Part shown: positions 36,226 to 44,010 of the stretch, piece after piece
How positions within the stretch are numbered: position 1 is the stretch's first letter
Layout of the letters: every line of letters starts with the position of its first letter
From: Saprospiraceae bacterium
GTDB lineage: Bacteria; Bacteroidota; Bacteroidia; Chitinophagales; Saprospiraceae
Direction: 5' to 3'
DNA: 57,509 nt
Assembly: GCA_020627785.1 (NCBI GenBank)
Contig: JAHDGF010000026.1
Span: forward strand, 1 to 57,509
The notes under the pieces: model-generated
Database searches by the model: none
Told to the model about the DNA's origin: nothing
The model's input: the letters and a program-made list of their open reading frames with translations, nothing else
Translations under genes and position numbers: made by a program

Positions 36226-37503
36226 ATGCTTCAACTAGAAAGACAGTTGGAGCACCAAAGAGTGATTCATGATTTTGTCAAGGAGGTTTTAAAACAAGAT
36301 ACCATAGATGAAATTTTATGGTCTATTTGTCATAATGTAATTTCTAGATTAGGACTGGAAGATTGTGTAATATACTTGCTAGATGAAAGTAGAGAACACC
36401 TGGTTCAAAAAGCAGCATATGGGCCTAAGAATCCTACAAAGCAGGAAATTATAGATCCAATTACCATTCCTATTGGTCAGGGTGTGGTGGGGACAGTTGC
36501 CCGCACAGGAATTGCTGAAATAATAAATGACACTACTAAAGATCATAGATATATCATTGACGATGATTTTCGTTTTTCGGAGATAGCCGTACCGATTATT
36601 TATGATGGAAGAGTGATTGGTGTCATCGATTCTGAAAATTCATCCAAGTTTTTTTTCACGGATTCTCATCTTGAAATGCTTGAATCAATCTCTTCTCTTT
36701 GTTCCAATAGATTAGGATATGCATTGGCTCATGAAAAACTAAAAAAATACAACGAACAATTAGGCTTTATAGTAAAAGAAAGAACAGTCAAGCTTAATGA
36801 AGCAATTGAAGATCTAAAGGTCTCTAATCAAAACCTAAAAAGGTATGCACATGTAGTTTCGCATGATTTAAAATCACCATTAAGAACCATCGCCTCCTTT
36901 CTTGGGTTGATTGAAAAAAACGAACCAAATTTAAAAGATAAGTCAAAAGAATATTTTCGGATTATTCAAGAAGCTGTTGAAAATATGAATGGTCTCATGC
37001 AAGGGATCTTAACTTCCTCTCTAAAAGAAAATGAGTACGATATAAATTCTATCGTTGATCTCAACGCTGTGTTGCTAAAGGTTAGAAAAAACTTAGATTA
37101 TGAAATTACAACCAATCGATTAGAACTTAAGGTCGAACATACATTGCCATGTTACAAAGGAATAGAATCACAATTCATTCAGGTTTTTCAGAATATAATC
37201 TCTAACAGCATCAAGTATGGAATACCAGAAATTCCACAAAAATTAATCATTGAAAGTAGTGAGGATTCTGAAAGCATTACGCTCAGCTTTCAAGATCATG
37301 GCATAGGGATAAAAAATAAATTTTCCGATTCTATCTTTAAATTAGGTGAGCGACAACACTTCGATAAAGAAGGAAGAGGTATTGGTCTTCATACCTGCAA
37401 AAAGATTATAGAATCTTATGGAGGTACAATCAGTGCGTCTTCACCTGGCCTTAATAAAGGTTTGACGATTTCGATTATTTTACCAAAAAGTGAAGAATCC
37501 TAA
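36226..37503 (+). CDS. GAF-domain sensor histidine kinase
   Basis: A 425-aa soluble kinase from ATG 36226; an in-frame TTG at 36193 would add 11 residues. A GAF domain spans about residues 20-175 (DQ-like IDEILWSICHNVISRLGLEDC, GQGVVGTVARTG, IAVPIIYDGRVIGVIDSEN). A coiled-coil linker leads to the H box HVVSHDLKSPLRTIASFLGL, the N box QNIISNSIKYG, G1 SFQDHGIGI and G2 GRGIGLHTCKKIIESYGG. No membrane helix is present, so it senses something cytoplasmic. No response regulator is adjacent. Confidence 0.92.
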   Translation: MLQLERQLEHQRVIHDFVKEVLKQDTIDEILWSICHNVISRLGLEDCVIYLLDESREHLVQKAAYGPKNPTKQEIIDPITIPIGQGVVGTVARTGIAEIINDTTKDHRYIIDDDFRFSEIAVPIIYDGRVIGVIDSENSSKFFFTDSHLEMLESISSLCSNRLGYALAHEKLKKYNEQLGFIVKERTVKLNEAIEDLKVSNQNLKRYAHVVSHDLKSPLRTIASFLGLIEKNEPNLKDKSKEYFRIIQEAVENMNGLMQGILTSSLKENEYDINSIVDLNAVLLKVRKNLDYEITTNRLELKVEHTLPCYKGIESQFIQVFQNIISNSIKYGIPEIPQKLIIESSEDSESITLSFQDHGIGIKNKFSDSIFKLGERQHFDKEGRGIGLHTCKKIIESYGGTISASSPGLNKGLTISIILPKSEES

Positions 37504-38352
37504 TTACTTATACTGCTTCCTAAACTTCCAAGCCAGATCTTTTGCTTTTATCCGATGTTCAAAAATATTTCCAGGATTCTTTAAAGTACTTGCTGGAAGA
37601 TCAATATTATATAGGTCAAACCCATCTTTCACTGGACGACACATATAATACGTCTTCTTAAAATCAACACCGATGAAGGTCAATACCAATTCATTTCCAA
37701 AAGAGGTAAAACTGTAGGTGTTGACTCCTTCTATTCCCTCAACCTTTAGATCGGAGGAAATGGTGGCTTCCGATACCTTCCCATCTGGAGTTTGTGTCAA
37801 GAAATCACCTTTTAAAAGATAGTGTGTGTATGGCCAATATAGATTAGAATTATCTTTGAATCGATTTGGATTATCATTAGCTGGCATGAAATGAAGGGTC
37901 TGTCTCGCCTTACCAGTAGGACCAATCGTCTTTAGAGTCTTCTGACTTCCTTGCTCATTAAACTCAAAGCTCCAGCCTTTCAGATCGTAGCCATCAGGAT
38001 CAGCATGATATCGATTTTCATTTAGTAAAAGTTTTGTCGTTGACTGGGTTCCGTGGATGAAGAATTCCCCATTATTTACCCTTGTTTCATAACCAAGAAA
38101 ACCGCCTTGTGAATGAGGAAAAGGCTTGGTAATTTTTGCCGAACGAAGCTTTACAAGATCTTCAAGTTCCATCCAGAAGCCTTCAATAAAATCGTAAGCA
38201 ATCGGCAGAGATGCTTGCTGGTCATTTAATTTTTTCGCCTTTAGATCTCGCTTACTCAATGGTGCCTTCGTTGAATTTGAATCCGAAGGTGTTGTGGAAT
38301 TCTGACCACAAGAAATAAGCACGGCACAAAGGAATAGAGATAAATATTTCAT
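37504..38352 (-). CDS. Lipoprotein of unknown function
   Basis: A 282-aa protein with the lipobox LFLCAVLISCGQ (Cys about residue 15), then a Ser/Thr-rich spacer and a beta-rich body (LGYETRVNNGEFFIHGTQST, YTHYLLKGDFLTQTPDG). No family is recognised. It is convergent with the histidine kinase gene and ends immediately after it (stop codons are adjacent). It separates the two halves of the tryptophan cluster. Confidence 0.65.
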   Translation of the reverse strand: MKYLSLFLCAVLISCGQNSTTPSDSNSTKAPLSKRDLKAKKLNDQQASLPIAYDFIEGFWMELEDLVKLRSAKITKPFPHSQGGFLGYETRVNNGEFFIHGTQSTTKLLLNENRYHADPDGYDLKGWSFEFNEQGSQKTLKTIGPTGKARQTLHFMPANDNPNRFKDNSNLYWPYTHYLLKGDFLTQTPDGKVSEATISSDLKVEGIEGVNTYSFTSFGNELVLTFIGVDFKKTYYMCRPVKDGFDLYNIDLPASTLKNPGNIFEHRIKAKDLAWKFRKQYK

Positions 38353-38503
38353 AACTGGTAATTATATCGATAAAGGTAATTAATCCTTACAATTCAATAA
38401 AAAGGAGGTGGAATAGGAACAAGTGAATAAATTATAATTTTCTCCTCAAGGGTAATGAAAATCTAGTGTTCAAAAAAACTATATTTATTGAACAATCAAA
38501 GAT

Positions 38504-39433
38504 ATGTCAAAAAGGAAGGTAGCGATCATAGGGTCTGGAAATATTGGAACGGACTTGATGATTAAGATTATGCGCAACTCTGAGCTTTTAGAAATGGGAA
38601 TCTTAGTCGGTATTGATCCTGCTTCTGATGGACTTGCCAGAGCCGAAAGAATGGGCGTCGCCACCACTGCTAAAGGAATGGATGGCCTCATAGAATTACC
38701 CATTTGGAATGAGATAGAATTGGTCTTCGATGCTACCTCAGCAAAAGCACACGCCCATCATCATTCGTTGGTTGAAAAATTTCCTTCAAAAAGAATTATA
38801 GATTTGACGCCAGCGGCGATCGGCCCCTATCTTGTACCCGTTGTTAATTTTTCAGAACATGGCGACTTGCAGAATGTGAATATGGTTACCTGCGGTGGTC
38901 AAGCGACCATTCCAATTGTTGCAGCTGTTTCAAAAATAGCCAAGGTACATTATGGCGAAATCGTCGCCTCCATTGCCTCTAAATCTGCCGGCCCCGGTAC
39001 CCGAGCCAACATTGACGAATTTACAGAGACGACCGCACAAGCCATTGAAAAAGTCGGAGGTGCCGATAAAGGAAAAGCAATCATTGTACTGAATCCTGCA
39101 GAGCCACCGATGGTCATGCGTGATACAGTCTTTACACTCAGTGAAGTATGTGATCAAGACGCCATCCGAAAGAGCATTCATGAAATGGTAGAATCCGTAC
39201 AAAAATATGTACCCGGCTATACACTTCATCAAGAGGTGCAATTTGAAATAATCCCAGAAGATCAAGCGGTATTTATTGAAGGCCTTGGTCACAGACATGG
39301 TCTGAAAACAACAGTGTTACTTCAAGTAAAAGGAGCGGGGCATTATCTACCAGAGTATGCTGGCAATCTTGACATCATGACCTCAGCTGCATTGGCTACA
39401 GGCGAACGAATGGTTTCCCTACAAAACGCCTAA
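38504..39433 (+). CDS. mhpF: Acetaldehyde dehydrogenase (acetylating)
   Basis: A 309-aa enzyme that converts acetaldehyde plus CoA to acetyl-CoA. The NAD motif [18 protein letters not shown] opens the protein. The catalytic Cys is in [16 protein letters not shown], and [19 protein letters not shown] and [20 protein letters not shown] are typical of DmpF/MhpF. It forms a heterodimeric channelling complex with the aldolase encoded 9 bp downstream. It supplies the end step of the tryptophan route. Confidence 0.95.
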   Translation: MSKRKVAIIGSGNIGTDLMIKIMRNSELLEMGILVGIDPASDGLARAERMGVATTAKGMDGLIELPIWNEIELVFDATSAKAHAHHHSLVEKFPSKRIIDLTPAAIGPYLVPVVNFSEHGDLQNVNMVTCGGQATIPIVAAVSKIAKVHYGEIVASIASKSAGPGTRANIDEFTETTAQAIEKVGGADKGKAIIVLNPAEPPMVMRDTVFTLSEVCDQDAIRKSIHEMVESVQKYVPGYTLHQEVQFEIIPEDQAVFIEGLGHRHGLKTTVLLQVKGAGHYLPEYAGNLDIMTSAALATGERMVSLQNA

Positions 39434-39442
39434 ACAAGACAA

Positions 39443-40462
39443 ATGAAAAACACATACATACAAGACGTTACTCTCAGAGATGGAATGCACGCGATCAAGC
39501 ATCAATACGGCAAGGAGAAGGTACGAGAGATTGCCCTGGCTCTTGATCGGGCAAAGGTTGATGCCATAGAAATATCTCATGGCGATGGGCTTAAGGGTGG
39601 AAGTTTTAATTATGGTTTTGGTGCGCACACAGATTGGGATTGGCTCGACGGAATTGCGGATGAATTGAAGCATGCAAAATTAACAACGCTCCTACTTCCA
39701 GGAATCGGAACCATAGAAGACTTAAAGCGTGCGAGAGACTTGGGTGTCACTTCAGTCCGGATTGCAACTCACTGCACCGAAGCGGACATTTCCAAACAAC
39801 ACATCGAAGCAGCTAAAAAAATGGACATGGATGTGGGTGGATTTTTAATGATGGCCCACATGAATGACCCAAACAATCTTGCAACGGAAGCGAAGAAAAT
39901 GGAGAGCTATGGAGCTGATTGCGTGTATGTGACGGACAGCGCTGGAGCACTTTTAATGGATGGTGTTGTAGATCGCATAAAAGCCTTTCGGCAAATATTA
40001 AAGGACGATACGGAGATAGGCATACATTGCCACCACAATCTTTCCTTAGGCGTGGCGAATACCATCGTCGCCCACCAAGCCGGTGCTAATAGGATGGATG
40101 CCTCCTTGGCAGGCATGGGAGCGGGAGCAGGAAATGCACCCTTAGAAGTATTGATTGCAGTGTTGAAAAAAATGAACATCCACCCCAACTGTGATTTATT
40201 TCAATTGATGGACCTAGCGGATGATGTCATCCGCCCCCTGCAAGAGCGACCCGTCCGAGTAGATCGTGAAACCTTATCTCTAGGATATGCAGGCGTGTAT
40301 TCTAGTTTTCTGTTACACTCAGAAAGAGCGGCAGAAAAATACGGTTTAGATACCCGCACCATTCTCAATGAATTAGGGAAAAGAAAAATGGTCGGAGGAC
40401 AAGAAGATATGATCGTAGATGTTGCCTTAGATTTAGTAAAAAATAATGGGAGTAATCCTTAA
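39443..40462 (+). CDS. mhpE: 4-hydroxy-2-oxovalerate aldolase
   Basis: A 339-aa DRE-TIM barrel aldolase that yields pyruvate and acetaldehyde. The DRE motif is [28 protein letters not shown] and the metal ligands in [18 protein letters not shown] are present, then [20 protein letters not shown]. The C-terminal dehydrogenase-interaction region is complete ([21 protein letters not shown]). Its product acetaldehyde would be passed to the dehydrogenase encoded just upstream. Confidence 0.95.
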   Translation: MKNTYIQDVTLRDGMHAIKHQYGKEKVREIALALDRAKVDAIEISHGDGLKGGSFNYGFGAHTDWDWLDGIADELKHAKLTTLLLPGIGTIEDLKRARDLGVTSVRIATHCTEADISKQHIEAAKKMDMDVGGFLMMAHMNDPNNLATEAKKMESYGADCVYVTDSAGALLMDGVVDRIKAFRQILKDDTEIGIHCHHNLSLGVANTIVAHQAGANRMDASLAGMGAGAGNAPLEVLIAVLKKMNIHPNCDLFQLMDLADDVIRPLQERPVRVDRETLSLGYAGVYSSFLLHSERAAEKYGLDTRTILNELGKRKMVGGQEDMIVDVALDLVKNNGSNP

Positions 40463-40490
40463 CTTTAGTTAACCTTAAAAAATTCAGATT

Positions 40491-40835
40491 ATGTATATAG
40501 CCATTATTATAGCCACTGTAATTTTCATTCTTTTTCTCATCAATAATAACAAGAAGCCTCTTGTCATTCCACAAAATGCTTACTTAGTAGATGTAAGGAC
40601 TCCAAGAGAATTTGGCACAGGCAGTGTTCCAGGTGCAGTGAATGTTCCACTCAATGAGGTCAATGCGAGAATCGATGAATTTAGAGATAAAAAGAACATC
40701 ATCTTTTTCTGTAAGACTGGAACCAGGAGCGGTCAAGCTAAAATTATTTTAGATCACAATGGATTTAAGAATGTGGTAAATGGTGGCAGTGTGAAGAAGG
40801 TGAAGCAGGCAATGATGGAGTCTGGGCTTGGGTGA
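40491..40835 (+). CDS. Membrane-anchored single-domain rhodanese
   Basis: A 114-aa protein with an N-terminal membrane helix (YIAIIIATVIFILFLI) and one rhodanese domain. YLVDVRTPREFGTGSVPGAVNVPL is the entry motif and the active-site loop is FFCKTGTRSGQA, with the catalytic Cys. It probably carries sulfane sulfur or reduces thiosulfate at the membrane. It is 28 bp after the aldolase gene and may be co-transcribed. No direct link to tryptophan is evident. Confidence 0.85.
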   Translation: MYIAIIIATVIFILFLINNNKKPLVIPQNAYLVDVRTPREFGTGSVPGAVNVPLNEVNARIDEFRDKKNIIFFCKTGTRSGQAKIILDHNGFKNVVNGGSVKKVKQAMMESGLG

Positions 40836-40864
40836 GATTAAAGAAAAATTAAGTATAATTATCA

Positions 40865-40894
40865 AAGCTCAACATTAAATTGTTGGGCTTTTTT
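40865..40894 (+). terminator. Rho-independent terminator after the rhodanese gene
   Basis: The stem AAGCTCAACA / TGTTGGGCTT (one G-U pair) has a TTAAAT loop and is followed by TTTT. It marks the end of the plus-strand lower-pathway operon. Confidence 0.8.
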
Positions 40895-41049
40895 CATGCA
40901 CCAATAATAAGGTTAGGAATAAATATTAAGATAAAAAGGTAACATATTTTTTTAACCAAGCTCTATATATTAAACCTTAACTACTTCCACTTTGAATACC
41001 CTTGAATTGATTTGGTTTAGGTTCATTTTCAAACCAAAATTATAGAATA

Positions 41050-42405
41050 ATGAAAACCAAAATTTATCTTATCATTCTTGCTTTAAGTATACCTCTTACT
41101 TCATGTATGAAAAAAATAGGTGAGAATGCAACGGAAAACTTAATTCCAGCTACCAAAAACATTGAAGATGCATCAAAAAATATTGAAGATGCCTCAGAAA
41201 ATATTGTTAAGGTTTCAGATAATTTAAATGAAGCAATATCAAATTTAGAGGAGGTTGTTTCTCAATTAGGAGACACGGGAGATCAATTGATTGGTTCAGC
41301 AGGAGACGCAATGAAAGACATCATTGAAGAGTTTAGTTATTCTGCCAATTCTGTTATTAGTCAGGTAGAGAATAGTAGTATTAATGTCATCGAACAATCT
41401 GAAAAAAGCACCATAAGAGTATTAGATGCCTTAACTCAATCAGGTACATCTTTATTGAAAGAAACCAAAGATTTGATCACAGGAACCGTAAGTTGTATTG
41501 ACGAAGCAATGGCTAAAAGGATAGCTCAGATTACTGACAACGCTTTCCATCTTGCAGATCGTCTTGATGTATTAATCAATGAGACCATTATTACAATCTC
41601 CAACGAGACTCATGACATTATTGAATTTGGTGGTCAACAATTTGCTCTGACAGTAACTAAATCTACTTTCAATTTTGTAAGTATTATTCTTTTACTTGCA
41701 TCGGTTATTTTAATAATCCTACCCCTTTTGTATTTTCTTTTTAAAGCAAAAGATAAACCAGCAAAATATAAATATGTTACTGGCGGATTATTTGTCTTAC
41801 CAGCAATCTTATGTTTTGCACTTTGGACACAACCTGCATTTTTATGGGTAAAGTTAGGACATGCTATTATAGCACCCGAAATAGATTATAATTCATATTG
41901 CGAAAGATCAAACAATGAATTCGCAGGTTTTCTAAGTAGTTATGAAGCTTCAACAGCAGCGAACTCTTATAGACTTCTTGGCTTAAATACAATTAATACA
42001 TTGAATAAATGTAGTTATGGTAATCCAGATAGGGAACAACAAAGAATCAAGAGAAAAATGGTAGCAGAAATTGAAACCATTCTTTTTCCTCCACCTCTCC
42101 CAAAGGCCATTGATTATGCTAGTTGCGAACAACAAGATACAGGAAGGAAAACATACCATCCTGGCATATGGTCCGATCGCAGGAATGCAAAAGCAAAATT
42201 ACTAGAGCAAATGATACAATCTAATAAAATAAAGAGAGTACCTTTTCAAGCTAATCCAAATGCTAGAAGGCTTGATTTATCAAATACCCCCCAAGCATTT
42301 AATGCCGCAAGTTATATTAGATCAGCCAGTGCTGAAATACCAAGCTCATCAAGAATAAGAATGGCCTCGAACGTAAGAACTCTAAATCTATCTATTAATC
42401 CTTAA
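41050..42405 (+). CDS. Coiled-coil lipoprotein with two membrane helices, function unknown
   Basis: A 451-aa protein starting with a lipoprotein signal (IILALSIPLTSCMKK). It contains a repeat-like coiled coil (KNIEDASKNIEDASENIVKVSDNL) over about residues 30-90 and further amphipathic helices to about 200. Two hydrophobic helices lie at about 218-242 (FVSIILLLASVILIILPLLYFLF) and 255-275, followed by a soluble C-terminal part. The ISNETHDIIEFGG-type helices resemble methyl-accepting or apolipoprotein-like coiled coils, but no family is recognised. Confidence 0.65.
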   Translation: MKTKIYLIILALSIPLTSCMKKIGENATENLIPATKNIEDASKNIEDASENIVKVSDNLNEAISNLEEVVSQLGDTGDQLIGSAGDAMKDIIEEFSYSANSVISQVENSSINVIEQSEKSTIRVLDALTQSGTSLLKETKDLITGTVSCIDEAMAKRIAQITDNAFHLADRLDVLINETIITISNETHDIIEFGGQQFALTVTKSTFNFVSIILLLASVILIILPLLYFLFKAKDKPAKYKYVTGGLFVLPAILCFALWTQPAFLWVKLGHAIIAPEIDYNSYCERSNNEFAGFLSSYEASTAANSYRLLGLNTINTLNKCSYGNPDREQQRIKRKMVAEIETILFPPPLPKAIDYASCEQQDTGRKTYHPGIWSDRRNAKAKLLEQMIQSNKIKRVPFQANPNARRLDLSNTPQAFNAASYIRSASAEIPSSSRIRMASNVRTLNLSINP

Positions 42406-42531
42406 GCAAAATCGATCTAGCTATTTTTAACAATAAATGAAATGGAAAAATAGAAGGCTTTAGTTATGAACTAAGGCCTCTCTTAATAGTGAGACTAAAG
42501 AATAACTGAGTGGTTTCGACTTTAGGAGAAA

Positions 42532-42588
42532 GGCGATTGACTAAATGTCAATCGACAAGGAAGGAACCGATGCATCAGCATCGGATGT
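42532..42588. other. Two strong adjacent hairpins in the att-like interval
   Basis: CGATTGAC-TAAAT-GTCAATCG (42532-42552) and CCGATGC-ATCA-GCATCGG (about 42568-42585) are perfect hairpins between the two direct-repeat copies. They could form a small structured RNA, a recombination-associated structure or simply a relic. I do not recognise a known RNA family. Confidence 0.45.
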
Positions 42589-42662
42589 TTAGTAGCCTCA
42601 TTTTAAAAAGGATATGGTGAGAGTCTCTCCAGTCTTTTCCTAAACCTTGAAACTCAAATAAC

Positions 42663-42695
42663 AAGAGACCTTAGCATGAACTAAGGCCTCTTAAT
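42663..42695 (-). terminator. Terminator of the tRNA-Val gene
   Basis: On the minus strand, AAGAGGCCTTAG / CTAAGGTCTCTT forms a 12-bp stem (one G-U) with a TTCATG loop followed by GTTATTTG. A degenerate copy of the same hairpin (AGAGGCCTTAGTTCATAACT) lies at 42450-42490 next to a T run. Confidence 0.75.
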
Positions 42696-42697
42696 AG

Positions 42698-42772
42698 TGA
42701 GACTGGAGGGACTCGAACCCCCGACCCCTACCCTGTCAAGGTAATGCTCTAAACCAGCTGAGCTACAGTCTC
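42698..42772 (-). tRNA. tRNA-Val (GAC anticodon)
   Basis: A 75-nt cloverleaf on the minus strand. The acceptor GAGACTG / CAGTCTC has discriminator A, the D arm contains AGCTCAGCTGGTTTAGAGC, the anticodon loop is TTGACAG (anticodon GAC), and the T arm is GGGGGTTCGAGTCCCTC. CCA is not encoded. Its 3' end is duplicated at 42490-42496, and a defence island begins on its 5' side. Confidence 0.92.
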
Positions 42773-43151
42773 GTTGTGCCGCAAAGTAAATGAAAGTTAT
42801 TGAAATTAGAAATGTTTTTTATTCATTTAATCAAATTCAATGATCAACATTGTACTCCTAATTTTTGCACTCCATGAATCAAAATTATTTATTTCTTTTC
42901 TGAGAGACACCATCATAGATTACAATTAGTCTTACCTTAATTTTATTCAATTATATAATGGAATATGATTTGAACTTTTAAAGACAATAGTCAAACAAGT
43001 TTTATATTTAAATCAGAAATTTTAAAGAAAGGGAATTATTAAATATAATAATAGTAAACCTTACACTAGTTTCTGTTTTAGATATATCTTATTATTGATA
43101 AGAAGTCATTGGTCTCAAACATAGCAAAAATTATAGTAAATCGATTTCAAA
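42773..43151. other. AT-rich intergenic region before the defence island
   Basis: These 379 bp have no coding frame or repeat that I can support. They are visibly more AT-rich than the tryptophan cluster and probably hold the promoter of the radical SAM operon. No clear TTTG / TAnnTTTG pair is seen. Confidence 0.5.
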
Positions 43152-44009
43152 ATGAATCAACTTAGTCTTTTTGATAATGACGCTCAGAAAAATCAACCTG
43201 TAAAACTTGGAAAGACAGAAGTTGAATATAAAGATACTTCAAGCATACTAACAAAGGCTTCTGGCTTTATGAGTGAGTATGACTATACCATAAATCCTTA
43301 TTCTGGATGTTCATTTGGATGTACATATTGTTATGCCGCATTCTTTTCAAGAAATAAAGAAAAAATGGATAATTGGGGTTATTGGGTATCAGTCAAGCAA
43401 AATGCTCTTGCGCTCCTCAGGAAGAAAAGAAAGAAACCAATGATTGGCACTAAAATTTATATGAGTAGTGTAACAGATCCATATCAGCCGATCGACAAAA
43501 AACTAGAGCTCAGTAGAGATATTTTAAAAGAGCTTATTGATTACCATGATGTCAGATTGGTAATACAAACTAGAGCGCCTTTAGCAACAAGAGATATAGA
43601 TTTATTTCTAAAATTTAAAACACTTCAAGTAAACATGACTGTTACAACTGACAGTGAAGAAGTGAGAAAAGTATTTGAACCAATTTGCCCTTCCAATAAA
43701 GTAAGAATAAAAGCAATTAAAGAAATTCATGAAAGTGGAGTTGAATGCTGTATTACAATGACCCCGCTTTTACCAATTGTGGATGCTGAAAAGTTTGCAT
43801 TAACATTAAAAGAAACTGGAATAAAAAATTTCATTATTCAACCTTTTCATTCCACGAAAGGAAAGTTTGTTGCTGGCACAAGGAATGCTGCTTTAGAATT
43901 AATTCATAAATACGGATGGGATGATCGCCGATATAAGGATGTATTAAAAATCATCGTGAGGCAGATTCCTGATATTGGAAAAGGGAAAACAGGTTTCGCA
44001 CCAATTTAA
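43152..44009 (+). CDS. SPL-like radical SAM protein
   Basis: A 285-aa radical SAM enzyme. The iron-sulfur motif is CSFGCTYC (C-x3-C-x2-C) in the context NPYSGCSFGCTYCYAAFF, followed by KIYMSSVTDPYQPIDKKLEL, VIQTRAPLATRDIDLF and CITMTPLLPIVDAEKF. This layout matches the spore-photoproduct-lyase-like (SPL, Rv2578c-type) radical SAM group, whose substrates are mostly unknown. The stop is followed after one base by the ATG of the methyltransferase-helicase fusion, so the two form an operon. Near a DNA modification island, a nucleic-acid substrate is plausible but unproven. Confidence 0.88.
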   Translation: MNQLSLFDNDAQKNQPVKLGKTEVEYKDTSSILTKASGFMSEYDYTINPYSGCSFGCTYCYAAFFSRNKEKMDNWGYWVSVKQNALALLRKKRKKPMIGTKIYMSSVTDPYQPIDKKLELSRDILKELIDYHDVRLVIQTRAPLATRDIDLFLKFKTLQVNMTVTTDSEEVRKVFEPICPSNKVRIKAIKEIHESGVECCITMTPLLPIVDAEKFALTLKETGIKNFIIQPFHSTKGKFVAGTRNAALELIHKYGWDDRRYKDVLKIIVRQIPDIGKGKTGFAPI

Positions 44010-44010
44010 A

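Larger units (their letters stand above)
42467..42704. repeat. Direct repeat of the tRNA-Val 3' end plus terminator (att-like)
   Basis: The sequence TGAACTAAGGCCTC(TC)TTAATAGTGAGACT occurs at 42467-42496 and 42677-42704 and differs only by a 2-nt insertion. The right copy covers part of the tRNA terminator and the last 7 nt of the tRNA-Val gene (42698-42704). In addition, GAGTCTCTCCAGTCT at 42621-42635 is an inverted, one-mismatch copy of tRNA bases 42700-42714. Duplication of a tRNA 3' end is typical of tyrosine-recombinase integration, but no integrase gene is present here. Confidence 0.65.

Noticed and set aside
42490..42640. A second tRNA or pseudo-tRNA in the att-like interval
   Set aside because: Only the 3'-terminal bases and terminator are duplicated; no anticodon or D arm can be folded.
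43975..44010. TTG 43975 as the start of the methyltransferase-helicase
   Set aside because: It lies inside the upstream radical SAM coding region, while ATG 44011 follows that stop by one base and precedes all recognisable domains.
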